Shown here: positions 33,971-45,900 of the stretch, one piece after another
Position numbering within the stretch: the stretch's first letter is position 1
Layout: every line of letters starts with the position of its first letter
Assembly: GCF_025766255.1 (NCBI RefSeq)
Contig: NW_026516687.1
Location: 310,001-374,000, forward strand
Source of the DNA: Zychaea mexicana
Lineage: Eukaryota > Mucoromycota > Mucoromycetes > Mucorales > Lichtheimiaceae
Reading direction: 5' to 3'
DNA length: 64,000 nt
Translations under genes and position numbers: made by a program
Notes under the pieces: model-generated
Seen by the model: only the letters and a program-made list of their open reading frames with translations
Told to the model about the DNA's origin: nothing
The model's database searches: none

Positions 33971-36306
33971 TATCGAAACCAAAAATGGTAATTTATAATG
34001 CGCCACACTACTCTGTGTGACGATGATGGCCTAAGCACCGAATTTGGAAGGTAAAGCTGAACGGTACTACTATACCGCAATGATAGAAGTAACAACAATT
34101 ATAACATTGAAAGAAAGGTGATAACATATATCAAAGTAGCGGTGCGCCGCCGGCGGATTTTGTCCTTGTATCAAATTTTTTGATTCTGTGTATTGTTGTC
34201 CATGTCTAGACTAACAACTCTGCAATACATCTGAGCTATAGTATGCGAAGTAGTTTTGATAAAATCATTCATTATCAATTATTCTCTTGCTCTCATTACG
34301 TATCATGCTATGTCTATTCAGCTGTGATACTGTAGTATGATATGAGCATAGGTAGGTGTTGAGCAAAAGTCAATCGAATCTACTACTGGAGCGCCATCGC
34401 TTTCTAACACCATCATCATTTTTTAAATCATATTGAGTAATGTCGAGTCTTTACATTAAAAAAATTTGATTTTTTTCATTTCTTTCACCCAAAGCGCCAC
34501 TTTTCGGTATTTCTAAGACTAGATAGTTGTGTATCGTGCTCAAATTCTCATAGTATTTCGAGTCAGTTGCATAGTCGCTGCTTGCTAAAGGCGTCGTGTC
34601 TTGATCCATCGAAAGAAATGACAGTGCAGCATGTGTCATCTATTTAAAATGCATACATACAGACCCTATACATGCGTTGTTGGCAATACATTAGTATGTT
34701 ATGTATACAACTCCAAGCAATAGTAATCATGCATGTGCATCTACTAAACATGAACTGCCATATTATTCAAATACTCGTCGCATGCGTTGTTTATAACAAA
34801 AAATAATACCAAACATATTGCTCAGATCTTAGAGAGAGAAGACGCAGACCCAATGCGTGGCCGTGGGCATTCCAGGCATCAAGATAAAGTGGTAAAGACT
34901 ATGATACCACCGTTTTCTCACAGTTGCGTGTCGTCAATCTTATCAATTAAACAGCACAATGCTACTAAATGTCAGAGCTTTATCTTAATAACTTAAATGT
35001 ACATGCCAAGGTCCAAAATCGACATCATGATGACTATACATATAGAGCCTTAAACTTTTAAAGAATGCAAAGATGGACCTGCTTGATAGTCGATAAACAA
35101 ATTCATCAAAAGTTGATTTACTTTTATACGACGCACGTAATGTTATAAAGAAAGCCAAAAGAAAGCAGCAGATAGAAAGAAAACCCTGTACTATTTACCC
35201 TGCATTAGACGTACATACTTGCCTATACTACTTATGCAATATAAGCTGCTACACTATCTATCAAAAATCCCCCTTTCTTCCTCTACCGTTGTGTCGCATC
35301 TACGGTAAATAGTGAGTCTTATTATTTAGAATAAAGCAAGTAAATGTTACAGCATGAACAGAAAAACAACATATAGTAGTTGATGGCTAAATTTGATAGA
35401 TGGTTATACCGGTCACAGCTAGTATTATATCTCTTTAAGTGATTGTGCACTTGTTTTTAGTTAATCATCAAAGTATCAATAGGTAGCTGTGTGTGTGCTG
35501 CGCTATACCACATTAATTTGTTATGCATGCTCGTTTTATCCACGCAATCAAACTTTAGTGCCGTAGGAGAAAAGAAATCCCAAAACCAACTAATCCTTTT
35601 TTTTAACCTGCTAATAGATAGATTACTGATAATGTAGAAAGTAGCAGAAGCAGTACATTATTCAAAACGGTGCAATGAACATCCTCATCATCATGTGAAC
35701 CTGACAAGCTCTATTTAGCTATACAAACACATATGCAATGAATCGAAAAGTGCTCCTAAGCCCTTTTAATTTTGCGGCTCTATGTATCACGATCCCATCA
35801 ACTTTTAAGCCATTACTCTGATTGATATTGTTGCCAACTTAATAGATGATTGTATCAGGTCGTTTTCTATTTCGCTGCTGCGTCTCTAATGCGTATATTT
35901 ACTGTATACTGAAGGCATTGTGAAACACTATTATCTACTTTATGTGGATGAATGTTCACTGACGAAAGTACTTGTGGTAGTTTGTTGTGAAGACGTACCG
36001 ACCAAGTGAAACAGAGCAAAATTTTGTACACTTAGCATCTTTCATGCAATTAACTGTACTGTATAGAGCGCTAGTACATGAAACTATCTGAAACCATCGA
36101 AGTGTATATTGAATAGCACAAAATTAATGCTAAACAGTTGCTATGAATTGATGTGTAAGAGAATTTGTGAAAAGATATAGTAGATCACATAGGCCTTGAA
36201 ATAGTACCTAGATTCGCAATGAAGGGGCGTTTGAATCCCATGGATGGAGAGACAAAATGACTCCGCCCAGCGAACCAACATTGTCTTTTGGTTGCCCTCT
36301 TTCAAT
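33971..36306. other. Gene-poor AT-rich spacer
   Basis: Many short open frames but none with family motifs, splice partners or codon structure. Nothing recognised up to the start of EMC2. Confidence 0.4.
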
Positions 36307-37487
36307 ATGCCGCGTTTCGACTATACAGCCGCGATCGAAGAACTACAAACCTTCCGAACAACCAATGAACGCCGTTCAGAATATGTAGCATCAGTAGGTG
36401 CACGTTTAATTAGGGACAAATATATTGATAAACTTAAAGATCAAGGCAAGTTGGTCAAAAGCTGGATCCATCTTGGAGTGTGCATGTGTGCGTTGCGCGT
36501 CTAAAAGTATAATTTTGCAACAGTATGGCCCCTTTATGAGCAAATAACAATTGCAGCTCTCGATGTTGAAGATTTCGAACTAGCACAAGTAAGAGACAAA
36601 AAGTTGGAAAGGGACTTTAGCGAATATTTAGAAGCTAATGTTGAATGGTGGGGGGGGGGGACGTCGGTTGTTTTTACTATTTTAGCACTGTCTCGATCAA
36701 CTGCAGGCACGGTTTGGGGACAGTTCACTTCGACTACAACGATTAAAGGGCATGTTTTTGGAAGCACAAGGAAAACTAGACGAGGCACAAACGGTGTATG
36801 ATAGCATATTGGAGAAGGATGCAACTCATTTGGTAACCCAAGATAAAAATAAGTCATGTACAACAACAATGAAAAATCTATGAAAGTTGACATGCTATAT
36901 GTATATGCACGCTCTAGTTGGCTTCAAAACGTCAAATTGTGCTCCTAAAGGAACGGAACAAGACGGAGGAAGCAATTGCAGCCATGACGGAATACTTGGA
37001 TACCTACTACGATGACCATGAAGGATGGATTGAACTTTGCAACATGTATATGGACCAACATTACTATGAACAAGCCGCATTTTGCTGCGAGGAGCTGATC
37101 ATTCTCCAGCCTGCCAACCACATCTGGTATCTCAAGTACGCCGAGATTGTCTACACACTGGGAAACTGGTCGTTGGCAATGAAGCATTATTGCAAGGTGT
37201 TGGAGTTGTGTACGGATAATGTGCGGGCACTCTATGGCCTGCAGCTGGTAAGTCCAACTTTTTCCAATTTGTTGATCTGTTTGAGATGTGGATGACCACT
37301 TGTTTTGCTAACAGCAAGACACCAACAACAACAACAACAAATACTTGACATGTAGTGTGCATCCAAACTGACGGGTGCAGATCATGGAGGAGACCTACAT
37401 GCCCTTGCCACAGAGCGGTTACTTGCTGTGTACTCTAAACAACCCGAGCACGTTCGCCAGTTGGTCCAAGATTACCTTGCTAAATGA
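36307..37487 (+). CDS. EMC2: ER membrane protein complex subunit 2
   Basis: Five exons: 36307-36445, 36524-36588, 36686-36832, 36918-37247 and 37356-37487, giving 270 residues. It is a tetratricopeptide-repeat subunit on the cytosolic side of the EMC, which inserts tail-anchored and multi-pass proteins into the ER membrane. Family blocks in order are VWPLYEQITIAALDVEDFELA, LDQLQARFGDSSLRLQRLKG, FLEAQGKLDEAQTVYDSIL, ASKRQIVLLKERNKTEEAI, YEQAAFCCEELIILQPANH and WYLKYAEIVYTLGNWSLA. The length is close to the human protein (297). Intron 1 uses GC at its donor (CAAG|GCAAGT), the only one read in the window. An in-frame ATG at 36244 would add 21 residues; 36307 is preferred because homologues start shortly before this block. 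An acceptor at 37314 would give a different short C-terminus. Confidence 0.9.
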
Positions 37488-37859
37488 TGATAAAAATAAC
37501 CAGAAGCCAACATATATAAAGGATGCAAATCTTTTTTAATAGTATCTAAAGCGACTGAAAAAGAAAACAGACAAACTGATAAAATAATGTAGTGTACAGA
37601 AAAATGGCAATGAACGAGTAGAAAGATAATGAACGGGTATCACAAATCGATATAGGCAACGACGACATCTATCAAGTAGCTTTTTTCTCGCTCTCTCTCT
37701 CGGTGAAAAGGCGGGTGGATGGATGCTTTTGGGTGGTGACGGTGGTTTGGGGAAGGCGGAGGCAGAACGGAAGAGAGCAAAGAAGGGCGAAGGATGCTTT
37801 GGTAACACACTGGTATGGTCGTGTTTGATGCAACCGCACACAAAGTGCAACAGCAACAG

Positions 37860-38876
37860 TTACTGAGCCCAGGAGAACACTGTCATGAGCTGACCAGGCA
37901 CAGGCAACCCTTTTTCGAGGACAGGCTCAAGACTCATCACCCTGGTAGCTTCGGGCGAGGCCGCCTTGCAAATGACGATATCCAAATCGGTTCGTTTCAG
38001 CGTGGATGCGGCATCGAGCATGATTTGACGGGCCCACTTGACCTTGCCGCCCATGCCGCCAGTAACGTCGACGACGCCGGTGGAGACAGGGGCCAAGCGG
38101 CGTTGTTTTCTGTTTGCTGCAGTCTTGGTTGCACTGCCGCGTTTAGGCAAACGCTTGTTGTTGTTGTTGTTGTTGTTGTTGTTCTCCTCCTCAGCGCGGA
38201 CGGGCATGTGTTTGATCAGCTTGGGACGCTTTGTCGTCTTTGGATCTGCATCATAGATGCCTTCCACGTCGGTAACAAACACGCAGCGCGTGATGTTGGG
38301 CATCAGCATGACGAGCTTGTGCATGACAATATCGCCTGAAAGAATGGTGCAACCGAGCGAGCGATCCAGAACAGCATCTCCGTGCAACAATGGGATGAAA
38401 CCTAGTTTCAGGTACTGGCTCGTGCGGTTGGCGAGCTTCTCAAAGCATGCGTTCGGGCTCTTGTCTCCACCGTCCGTCTCCAAGTGCTCGAAGGGTGATA
38501 GGCCAAGGACCGGGAGGCCACGCTGTTGCAATCGCGAAAGTAGCGCCAGATGCAGCTCCAAAAGACACTTGCGCGTATGCGCGAATCCTGCCTTTTGGTC
38601 CAGCGGATCGTCGTCGTCGGCACTCGTCAAGGGTGGTGTGGATAGGCCAGAGGTTGTTACCCAGCCCTGTTTGAGATTGTATTGGCGGGCCTGAGGGTGT
38701 CCGAAGCTGCCGGCGCCATGGATGAGGATGAGGCGGTGGCCTTGCGCAGAGAGATATTCGTGGGCTTGCTGGATCTGTTGCATCAACGCATCCAGTGTAT
38801 GTTCATCAGCGAGTTGACAGGAACCCTTCTTGTTGGTAATTGCCGCGCCGCCAAGTTTGATGATGACAGTTTTCAT
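37860..38876 (-). CDS. IPK: Isopentenyl phosphate kinase
   Basis: Single minus-strand exon of 338 residues. It belongs to the amino-acid-kinase fold and converts isopentenyl phosphate to isopentenyl diphosphate with ATP. Visible motifs are MKTVIIKLGGAAITNK at the start, IHGAGSFGH with His60 (the phosphate-binding catalytic His of the family), HGDAVLD, GCTILSGDIV, FVTDVEGIYDADP and DVTGGMGGKVKWA. A poly-Asn stretch interrupts the loop before the DVTGG motif, where archaeal enzymes are shorter. The frame is open 46 codons further upstream (to 39014), but that part reads as hydrophobic low complexity and the family begins at MKTV. IPK is patchy in fungi; archaea and plants have it. It is likely to recycle isopentenyl phosphate beside the ordinary mevalonate route. 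It converges with EMC2. Confidence 0.9.
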   Translation of the reverse strand: MKTVIIKLGGAAITNKKGSCQLADEHTLDALMQQIQQAHEYLSAQGHRLILIHGAGSFGHPQARQYNLKQGWVTTSGLSTPPLTSADDDDPLDQKAGFAHTRKCLLELHLALLSRLQQRGLPVLGLSPFEHLETDGGDKSPNACFEKLANRTSQYLKLGFIPLLHGDAVLDRSLGCTILSGDIVMHKLVMLMPNITRCVFVTDVEGIYDADPKTTKRPKLIKHMPVRAEEENNNNNNNNNKRLPKRGSATKTAANRKQRRLAPVSTGVVDVTGGMGGKVKWARQIMLDAASTLKRTDLDIVICKAASPEATRVMSLEPVLEKGLPVPGQLMTVFSWAQ

Positions 38877-39014
38877 TGTTATGTACAAGTCGATCAGTCG
38901 AAGAAAGGAAAGGGTCAGGGGCGTTGGAAGTAGCAGCGAGTAGCAGGTAAGTATGGTCACCAAGAAGTTGGCTTCTGATTGCAAAGTAGTAAAGTGAGAA
39001 GAAAAAGAAAGCAA

Positions 39015-40470
39015 GAAACGCGAGACGAAACAGGGAAGCTTAAAATAGCTTTTCCCAAAATCCAGGGCCAGATCCCAACTCTCTCTCTCTCTCTCTCTCT
39101 CTCACCCCCCAAACAGCCCCCTCCCCTCGGTCTCCCCCTCACGCTGTCCCCACCCCCCAAATGATGGATGGATGATGCACAATTGCCCGAGGTGTCCCCG
39201 GGGTCTCTTCATATTCCACATGCTTACGCGTTATCTCATTTGCTAGAAATCCCTTTTCATACGCATTGCCGAGAACTTGGCAATGGTAACCACGGAGACC
39301 GTTCCTTTTCCTACTTTTGCTATCTCACAGCACATATCATACCCACACCTTCTTCTACTCGTCAGTTGCTTTGTTTACACTGCTCATTTATTGTGTGTAA
39401 CTTGTTTCACAAGCCGGACTAGTATGGGAACGAGCACGGACTAAGAAAACATTCAGGCTAATCGAGCAGCAACCACCAAACCTGTCAAAAAACCTGTACG
39501 CAGGCTACACATTGTTCTTTTGGGCATTTATCATTGCTCAATTGTCTATTGGTTATCAGAGCCAAATAATACAATATACTTGCAGATTTAATCATGCGCG
39601 GAGTCTAGCTTTTCATTTACAATGGCCTGTGCGATCTCAAGTTTGTTTTTTTTTTGTGCTTTTGTATTACCCAAATGGCTTTACTCCTTAAAATGATTAT
39701 TACTCGCTTATTAAACAGGCAAAACCATCTAGTATAAGACGTTTTTCAGTACAAGAAGCAATTCCAATGCATTGGTATGCAATACTGATGTGGGTCCACA
39801 CACAAAGTGTCGATCATCTACTTTAACTGTCCATGCCACGTTAAGGTGGTTTTTTTTTTTTTACTTTGCGTCAATCTTTTCGAGGTTATTAGCATCACCA
39901 GATACTCGCGTTTGACCCAGTCCGAGACCCGGTAGCTATCTGTACGCACGCTTAACTCTTGGACAGCATTGTCGCACAACACCATGCTGATCTTCGCACA
40001 CCTGCTCCGAGGAGGTGGGTGGCTTCCGATGTGACTTTTAACATCATCACCATCTCCATTGTTGCACAACGCCTACTGTCACTATTGCTATCGCTATTGC
40101 TGCTAATGGTCATGTCATTAATGACTAAAGATTTCTCTTCTAGCTCCTTACTTCAAGATAACACTTTTTCTCTCCCTCGTAGGGTTTCCCTTGACCTCCT
40201 CTTCGTAAACTCTCCTTGATCACAATTTTTCTCGTCATCATCACTACGTATCACACCAGCTACTGTATTTATTATCTCTCATCGGGCGTAAAGCCGCGTC
40301 TAGGGCGATTGTCGCTCCTAAAGGGAGTATCCCTGTCAAGAAAAATGCCACGAGCTACGATCGAATGGCTTGGAACAAAATCGAGGACGTTGACGCCGTC
40401 GTCGTTGCGATAAGGAGCATAGATCATGAAATATTTAGTAGAAGACATGTGTACGAGCGAGCAAGTTAGA

Positions 40471-40506
<36 letters not shown>

Positions 40507-41360
40507 GTAAGAAAAAGAATGAAAGAGCAGTAGCGAGCTGTCGGTTGTGCTATCTTTACACACAGCACATACACTTTCTTTTTCCTTTTTCACTACTTGA
40601 GCACACTTGCATTTCTACGAAAAGAGACGGATGTGTAGCGCACAGAAGAAATGGAAAGAGCAACAAGCTCGCAGCGTCACAGTCAAAATTAAACTCAAGA
40701 ACGGCCCTCTCCCCCTTATTTTATAGGCTCAAGAGTGAGCATTGTTAGCTATTTTTTGGATGGCATCAAAAGAATCGCACTGCAGTTTTTGTTGGTTGGA
40801 AAAGAAAGGAACATACCCGACCATTGTGATAGAAAGAATAATAAGCTTTTTTCCCTTTTTTTTTTCTCTGTCTTTCTTGACTCCCAAAATATAAGCTAAG
40901 AAAAGAAATAGTAAGCAAAGAGGCACTCCTGCTGCCACTGAAATGTACTCGTCAAAGACACTTGTTTTCACCGAAAAAGCCCACTCCTCATCACTGTGCA
41001 CAGTGGTGGCTAACCCACCTTTTTTTCCTTTCGAACACTCCTCAAAACGTCGTCTTTTTAAGACTGAAGAAAAAGGACATTTAGGTTTTGTAGGAAAACA
41101 TACGACAGAGAGTATTGGTAATGATGATCGCTTCCGTTTAGGGAAACGGTTCTTGATGGGTTATTGTGCTATTAGGAAGAAGGAGTACTCTACGTTGGAT
41201 AGGTGTTTTTTTTTTTTCAAAAGAAAAAAAGGAGCACCTTCTGCTCTACTCCAGAGAGTCCTGGAAAGACTAGTAGCTAGACCAAAGGAAGAGAAAACCC
41301 TTATTTCCACACACGATCCTCTTCTTCCCATAGCCCACCTGATTCAACTCACAATGGATT
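39015..41360. other. Spacer with one weak minus-strand ORF
   Basis: CT array at about 39079-39103 and GA array at about 40474-40502. A 58-residue minus-strand frame (40448-40272) begins MSSTKYFMIYAPYRNDD and might be a tiny gene or first exon. It ends in a stop and no continuation was found. Nothing else recognised. Confidence 0.35.
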
Positions 41361-41362
41361 AC

Positions 41363-41370
41363 TTTATAAA
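41363..41370 (+). promoter_or_regulatory. TATA-like box of the 499-residue ORF
   Basis: TTTATAAA about 85 bp before the ATG at 41452, followed by a CT-rich tract at 41411-41434. Confidence 0.4.
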
Positions 41371-41451
41371 CTCATAGTCCACGTTTTTTTCCCTTTTATT
41401 CTTATTGCCTTCCTCTCTCTCTTTCTCTCTCTCTAATCCACGAGCAAACTG

Positions 41452-42951
41452 ATGAGCAACAAACTATTGAACAAAAAAGAGCATCAGCAACGACAGAAAC
41501 ACTTTCCCCGCGTTTCATCATGGGCTTCATCACTTTCTTCTTTCGCTCAGCATCGACCCCAGATCACCAACAGCACCACTACCACCCTGAGCGCACATCA
41601 TCATCATCATTATCATTATCAATCAATAGCTTCTTTTCTGGCTTCGGATCAACAGCAACACCGCACGCGCCAATTTATTCAGGGTCCTTGGTGGAGCTCA
41701 CTTTATCGTCGAATCACAGTAGCCCCCGAGAAACAAGCATCCACTAAAGAGAAGAAGCTTGACTCTGGAAGAAATACCATGGTTGACAGCACTCATAATC
41801 ACCATCGTCAGCAGTCGTCTAATGATCATCCATTAGCCGTCATACCTTGTCAACGTCAATTCAATGCGACTGCAGTCGTGCATGGTAGCCCACTTATCAA
41901 GAGCTGGTTACGCCATCCCTTCGATTGGGTGAATGATGCACGTACCCATGCGATCGTCCAGCAGGAGGAGCAAGACCAGAAGCAACTCCAGCATGTCCAA
42001 AACGACACCCAGTCTCCAGAGAATACGATGGCTGGGCAAAGCCCAGACCAGTGCTCATCCATATCATCGTCTAGCCGATTCTCGATCACATCGACGATTT
42101 CATCTGCATCAACCACGACAAGTACGTGTGTAACCTTTAACAACGACCCTTGTTGTATAACCACAGCATCGGATGTGGATACCGCAACAACAGTAGTGTC
42201 AGCAACGGAAGAAGGCAAGCACCTGCAAAAAGCGGATGTCGTTCTTCATCGGCACCATACGGGAAATAGCTTGCGACTTTTAAGTGTCTGGCTCGTTACA
42301 CATTTGTTACTACAAACAGCCCTATGTATTGCATTGACATCAGCATGGCAGCAAGAAACGCATGTGACGACAGCAACGACGGTGCACGAACCACAACAGC
42401 GGCTACATTATGCAAAACAAAGCAAACCAAAACACCACCGCCAACAACAACAACAACAACAAAAGAGCAGGCGATTGGCTGCTATAACCGACAACCGTGG
42501 TAGCACTGCATTAGCTTCTTTTGCCGCATCATCCGGCCTCACTGTCGCCATTCCAAAGTGCTGGCCCCCTCTGACCGGAAGCAAAATTATTAGCGATACC
42601 GTTCAAGCCATGGGCCCCCCTATGGCGACTTTGTGGGCTGAGCACGAACGGTCCATGGCTTTGTATAAGGAACGATTTTCCGTACGACCTACTGAACGGC
42701 GAGACCATATGCGAAAACAACGCCGATACCATTACCATCGACACCGTGACAACGACAATGATTCATCTTCATCATCGTCCGGCGAGCTTGAGTATACCAG
42801 ACCTGAAAGCCAAGCAGTCATGGATCTCGCACGCGAAACACTGGAGTATTTTGAACAGTGGTATGGCGATCATAGCGAGCAACAACGGGCTGTTGATGAT
42901 TCTGCAGAAATGAAAACAATCCATTGGTTGCGCCAAGTGACCGTGACCTAA
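41452..42951 (+). CDS. Hypothetical protein, 499 residues, one membrane span
   Basis: An uninterrupted frame without introns. The first 270 residues are Ser/Thr/His/Gln-rich. One hydrophobic segment (LSVWLVTHLLLQTALCIAL, about residues 278-296) could span a membrane. It is followed by poly-Gln, the segment VAIPKCWPPLTGSKIISD, WAEHERSMALYKERF, and an acidic helical end (AVMDLARETLEYFEQWYGDHSE). The C-terminal 130 residues look ordered. No family recognised. The length, TATA-like element and single frame argue for a real gene; low complexity in the N-terminal half is the main reason for doubt. Confidence 0.6.
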   Translation: MSNKLLNKKEHQQRQKHFPRVSSWASSLSSFAQHRPQITNSTTTTLSAHHHHHYHYQSIASFLASDQQQHRTRQFIQGPWWSSLYRRITVAPEKQASTKEKKLDSGRNTMVDSTHNHHRQQSSNDHPLAVIPCQRQFNATAVVHGSPLIKSWLRHPFDWVNDARTHAIVQQEEQDQKQLQHVQNDTQSPENTMAGQSPDQCSSISSSSRFSITSTISSASTTTSTCVTFNNDPCCITTASDVDTATTVVSATEEGKHLQKADVVLHRHHTGNSLRLLSVWLVTHLLLQTALCIALTSAWQQETHVTTATTVHEPQQRLHYAKQSKPKHHRQQQQQQQKSRRLAAITDNRGSTALASFAASSGLTVAIPKCWPPLTGSKIISDTVQAMGPPMATLWAEHERSMALYKERFSVRPTERRDHMRKQRRYHYHRHRDNDNDSSSSSSGELEYTRPESQAVMDLARETLEYFEQWYGDHSEQQRAVDDSAEMKTIHWLRQVTVT

Positions 42952-45900
42952 CTTGTTTTTGCTCGATACAACAGTAATAATAATAGTATAATAACAGCTA
43001 GTAGTGTAAGCGATAATACTTTCTCATGTAATCATTGTACAGTTCTCATCTCTTACCTTTCTCCCCCACACCCCACCCCCCCCTGTTTGCATCATTTTTC
43101 TCATCATCAAAAGTAGCGCTTTTTCTTGTCACCACATTCTTCATGTATACATAGTTTCTAGCTATTTGTTTTAATCATTAAAGTAGTACAATTGACCTTT
43201 TCATTAATAACAATACATTTTTCTTCGAAAACAACAAACAATCCCCTCGAGCCCGCTTAGCAAAATTAACTTGACTGACAACTGTGTTAATCTACATCAT
43301 CATTTCTTTTTTGTTTAGACGTTTTCTTTATGTGATGATGACTGGAACAATTTCTATTTGCTGGGTCTTCTCTCGTCGTTATTAGGGGTGCTACCATCGT
43401 CGACGGCGGTGTCTTTTTCTATAAGTTGACCAGCAGGTTTTACGTTGCCTTTCACATTTTAACAGAAAGCAATGCTTTCTTTTTTGACTTGCTCGTCCTT
43501 ATCTTATCTGTTCTTATTTGCCTCTTCTGAATCTGTTTTTCCGGGTTCGTTGTCGTGCCTATTGTCGTTCTTTGCCATGGATGGTAATCTAAGGTTGGTT
43601 CAATTACCGTGATAATTGCGGTCAATCAAATACACAATGTTTTCGCTACTGTTTGAATTAAATGCAGTGCGTGCCTTCTGCTCACTTTTGTAGAAGCTTT
43701 TGGTTTCGTACGATGGGTAACTTTCAATCAAGCAAGCAGCAACTACCTACATGCAAGGAATTCAGTAGACAAGATTGTTTAAAACCTTGCTATATACATG
43801 TAGTAGTATTATCAATCAGATCTGCAACAAGAGGAGCAAAACATAATTGATACAATTCGTCATCGCATATCTTCTAAGACATGTATATGCAGTATCACAT
43901 GTACGTAGCTCAATCGTAGCATGCTATTATGCACTGCTAATAATTCAGCTGCTCTTATTGAAGCGAGCATCCGAATATGTACATATTCTTAATGATGCGT
44001 TTGTAGGTTAGATTGATGATCAACGTATGATAAAGGCAACACTTACCTGGCTTTTTGAGTCACTGTATTATCAAATAAACCTAAAGGGACAAAATAAGTC
44101 AACGAGACCCGGAAGGAGTTACAAACTGGTTCATTATGATAACATTAGATCTCACTACTGTATAAATAAATGATATATTCTACGAAAATGGTTATATGCA
44201 ACAATCCCTAATCTTGAGCAATTTCCTCTAGCAAAAGTAAGTGTTATTCTGAGCTGATAAGAAAGATATGTTTATTCTACCAAATGTTAGTAAGTTTACG
44301 TCCGTGGTAATGATAGCCCCTTATTCTTTTGCTTCTAGTCTAAGTTTCTGCTATAAATGCCAAGGCTGTGCTGCAGTTGCTCGTTGTACTTTATGGTTAT
44401 CCTTCGTAATTTTTTGCTTTTGTATAACGGTATTGTTGTTGTATCACTCATCAGCTACATCCGTTGTATGATGATCTCGTCATCTCTTCTTGTGGATCAC
44501 GGACGTCATTTTTGATTAGAGGTATGGATAAGTTGTTTGCGATTACAAAACTCGAGAATCTTGATTTCGTTACTGTTGTTTGAAATATTGAAAACATAAC
44601 ATGAACTTTGTGACGTTAGCTACCGATGAAATTGATGGCAACATATCATCATGTGTTTTGTACTTACAGTTAAAATCACTTTTCCATAATTGGTCCACTT
44701 GTATAGGTAATGCCTATCGTTGTTTCGATGTTTGTCTTGAATGCAATTGTTTGTCTTCAGCCCGGAATTGATACAAGTGCATTCGTATCTTACGAAACGT
44801 ATTGACCTTGTATCATAATTTTCCATAAGCTTGCTCTAGGTGCTGCTTTTTGTCGTTCTTTTTTTTTGTTCTCGAGTTGCCTTTTTTTTTTTTTGCAGCA
44901 TTTGCCTTGCAACTCGTGTCTTGTATATAATTTTTTTTCTTTTCTTTTTTTTCTGGTTTTTTCTTTTCTTTTTTCTTTTCCTTATTCATGGGGTCTATCA
45001 TTACCTGGACATTAACTTACCAAACATCTGTAGTGGGAATATATTCGTGAGAGATATCGTTGACTGGTATATAGGAACATGCAGGGCTCTACGACAAAGC
45101 AATGTGAGCACAATTGCGTAACATTACAAGGTGGATCAATTGCTTTTTGCCACTAATTCTTACCGTAATGCTTTTCTAAATGCCTATTGCCCCTGGTATA
45201 TCTTGCTGTCTGTAGCTGATTTTCTTGAAGCATGTGTCTGCATCTCTTGAGGACGCATTAAATAGCAATATCGTTCGGCCGCCACTTTTGCTAATGGATG
45301 GTTTGAAGTTTTGATGAATATATGTGGTATTGTCCCAATGAAGTTTGTTGTAATCCTTCTAAAGCACTGCACAATTACCGTTTTTTCCTTTTCTCCACAA
45401 ATGATCTTATTGTCGTCGCATAATAATTGAGCGAGCAATATGGATGCTCGGTGGACAATCATGTGCGTTTCATTGATGTGCCTTGAGTGTGTATGTGCAT
45501 ATGTGTCTTCCATCTTGACTTTGAAAGATGTATTGACTGCTTCCGCTTGCCACCGATCAGGTTTGTAGGATCGTCTCTCTCACCAATGTATCGTAGACTG
45601 TATACTTGTGGTAGGCTCTTCTTGTTTCCCGCTTTGTTGGTATACGGTGCCGTCGTGTCGATCTAATTATGATGGGCCACTTGATGATGATGCCCTCAAA
45701 GCCAATGTCGTGTTTGATGCGCCTTATGAGCGAGACCTTGTATTGTTCGAATAGCTGTGTCCTGTGTTTGATTTGCGTCCGCTTCAGCTGCGTTTCCATT
45801 CACCACCCGTTAAGTGAATGAAACCATCACGTATGATGTGATGCCACTTTGTTGAGTTAATTGTTCGCATTGGTTTCCTTACTGCTCCATTTCGTCCAAA

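Noticed and set aside
38257..38694. 145-residue plus-strand frame across IPK
   Set aside because: Antisense to conserved kinase motifs; the minus-strand reading explains all constraint seen.
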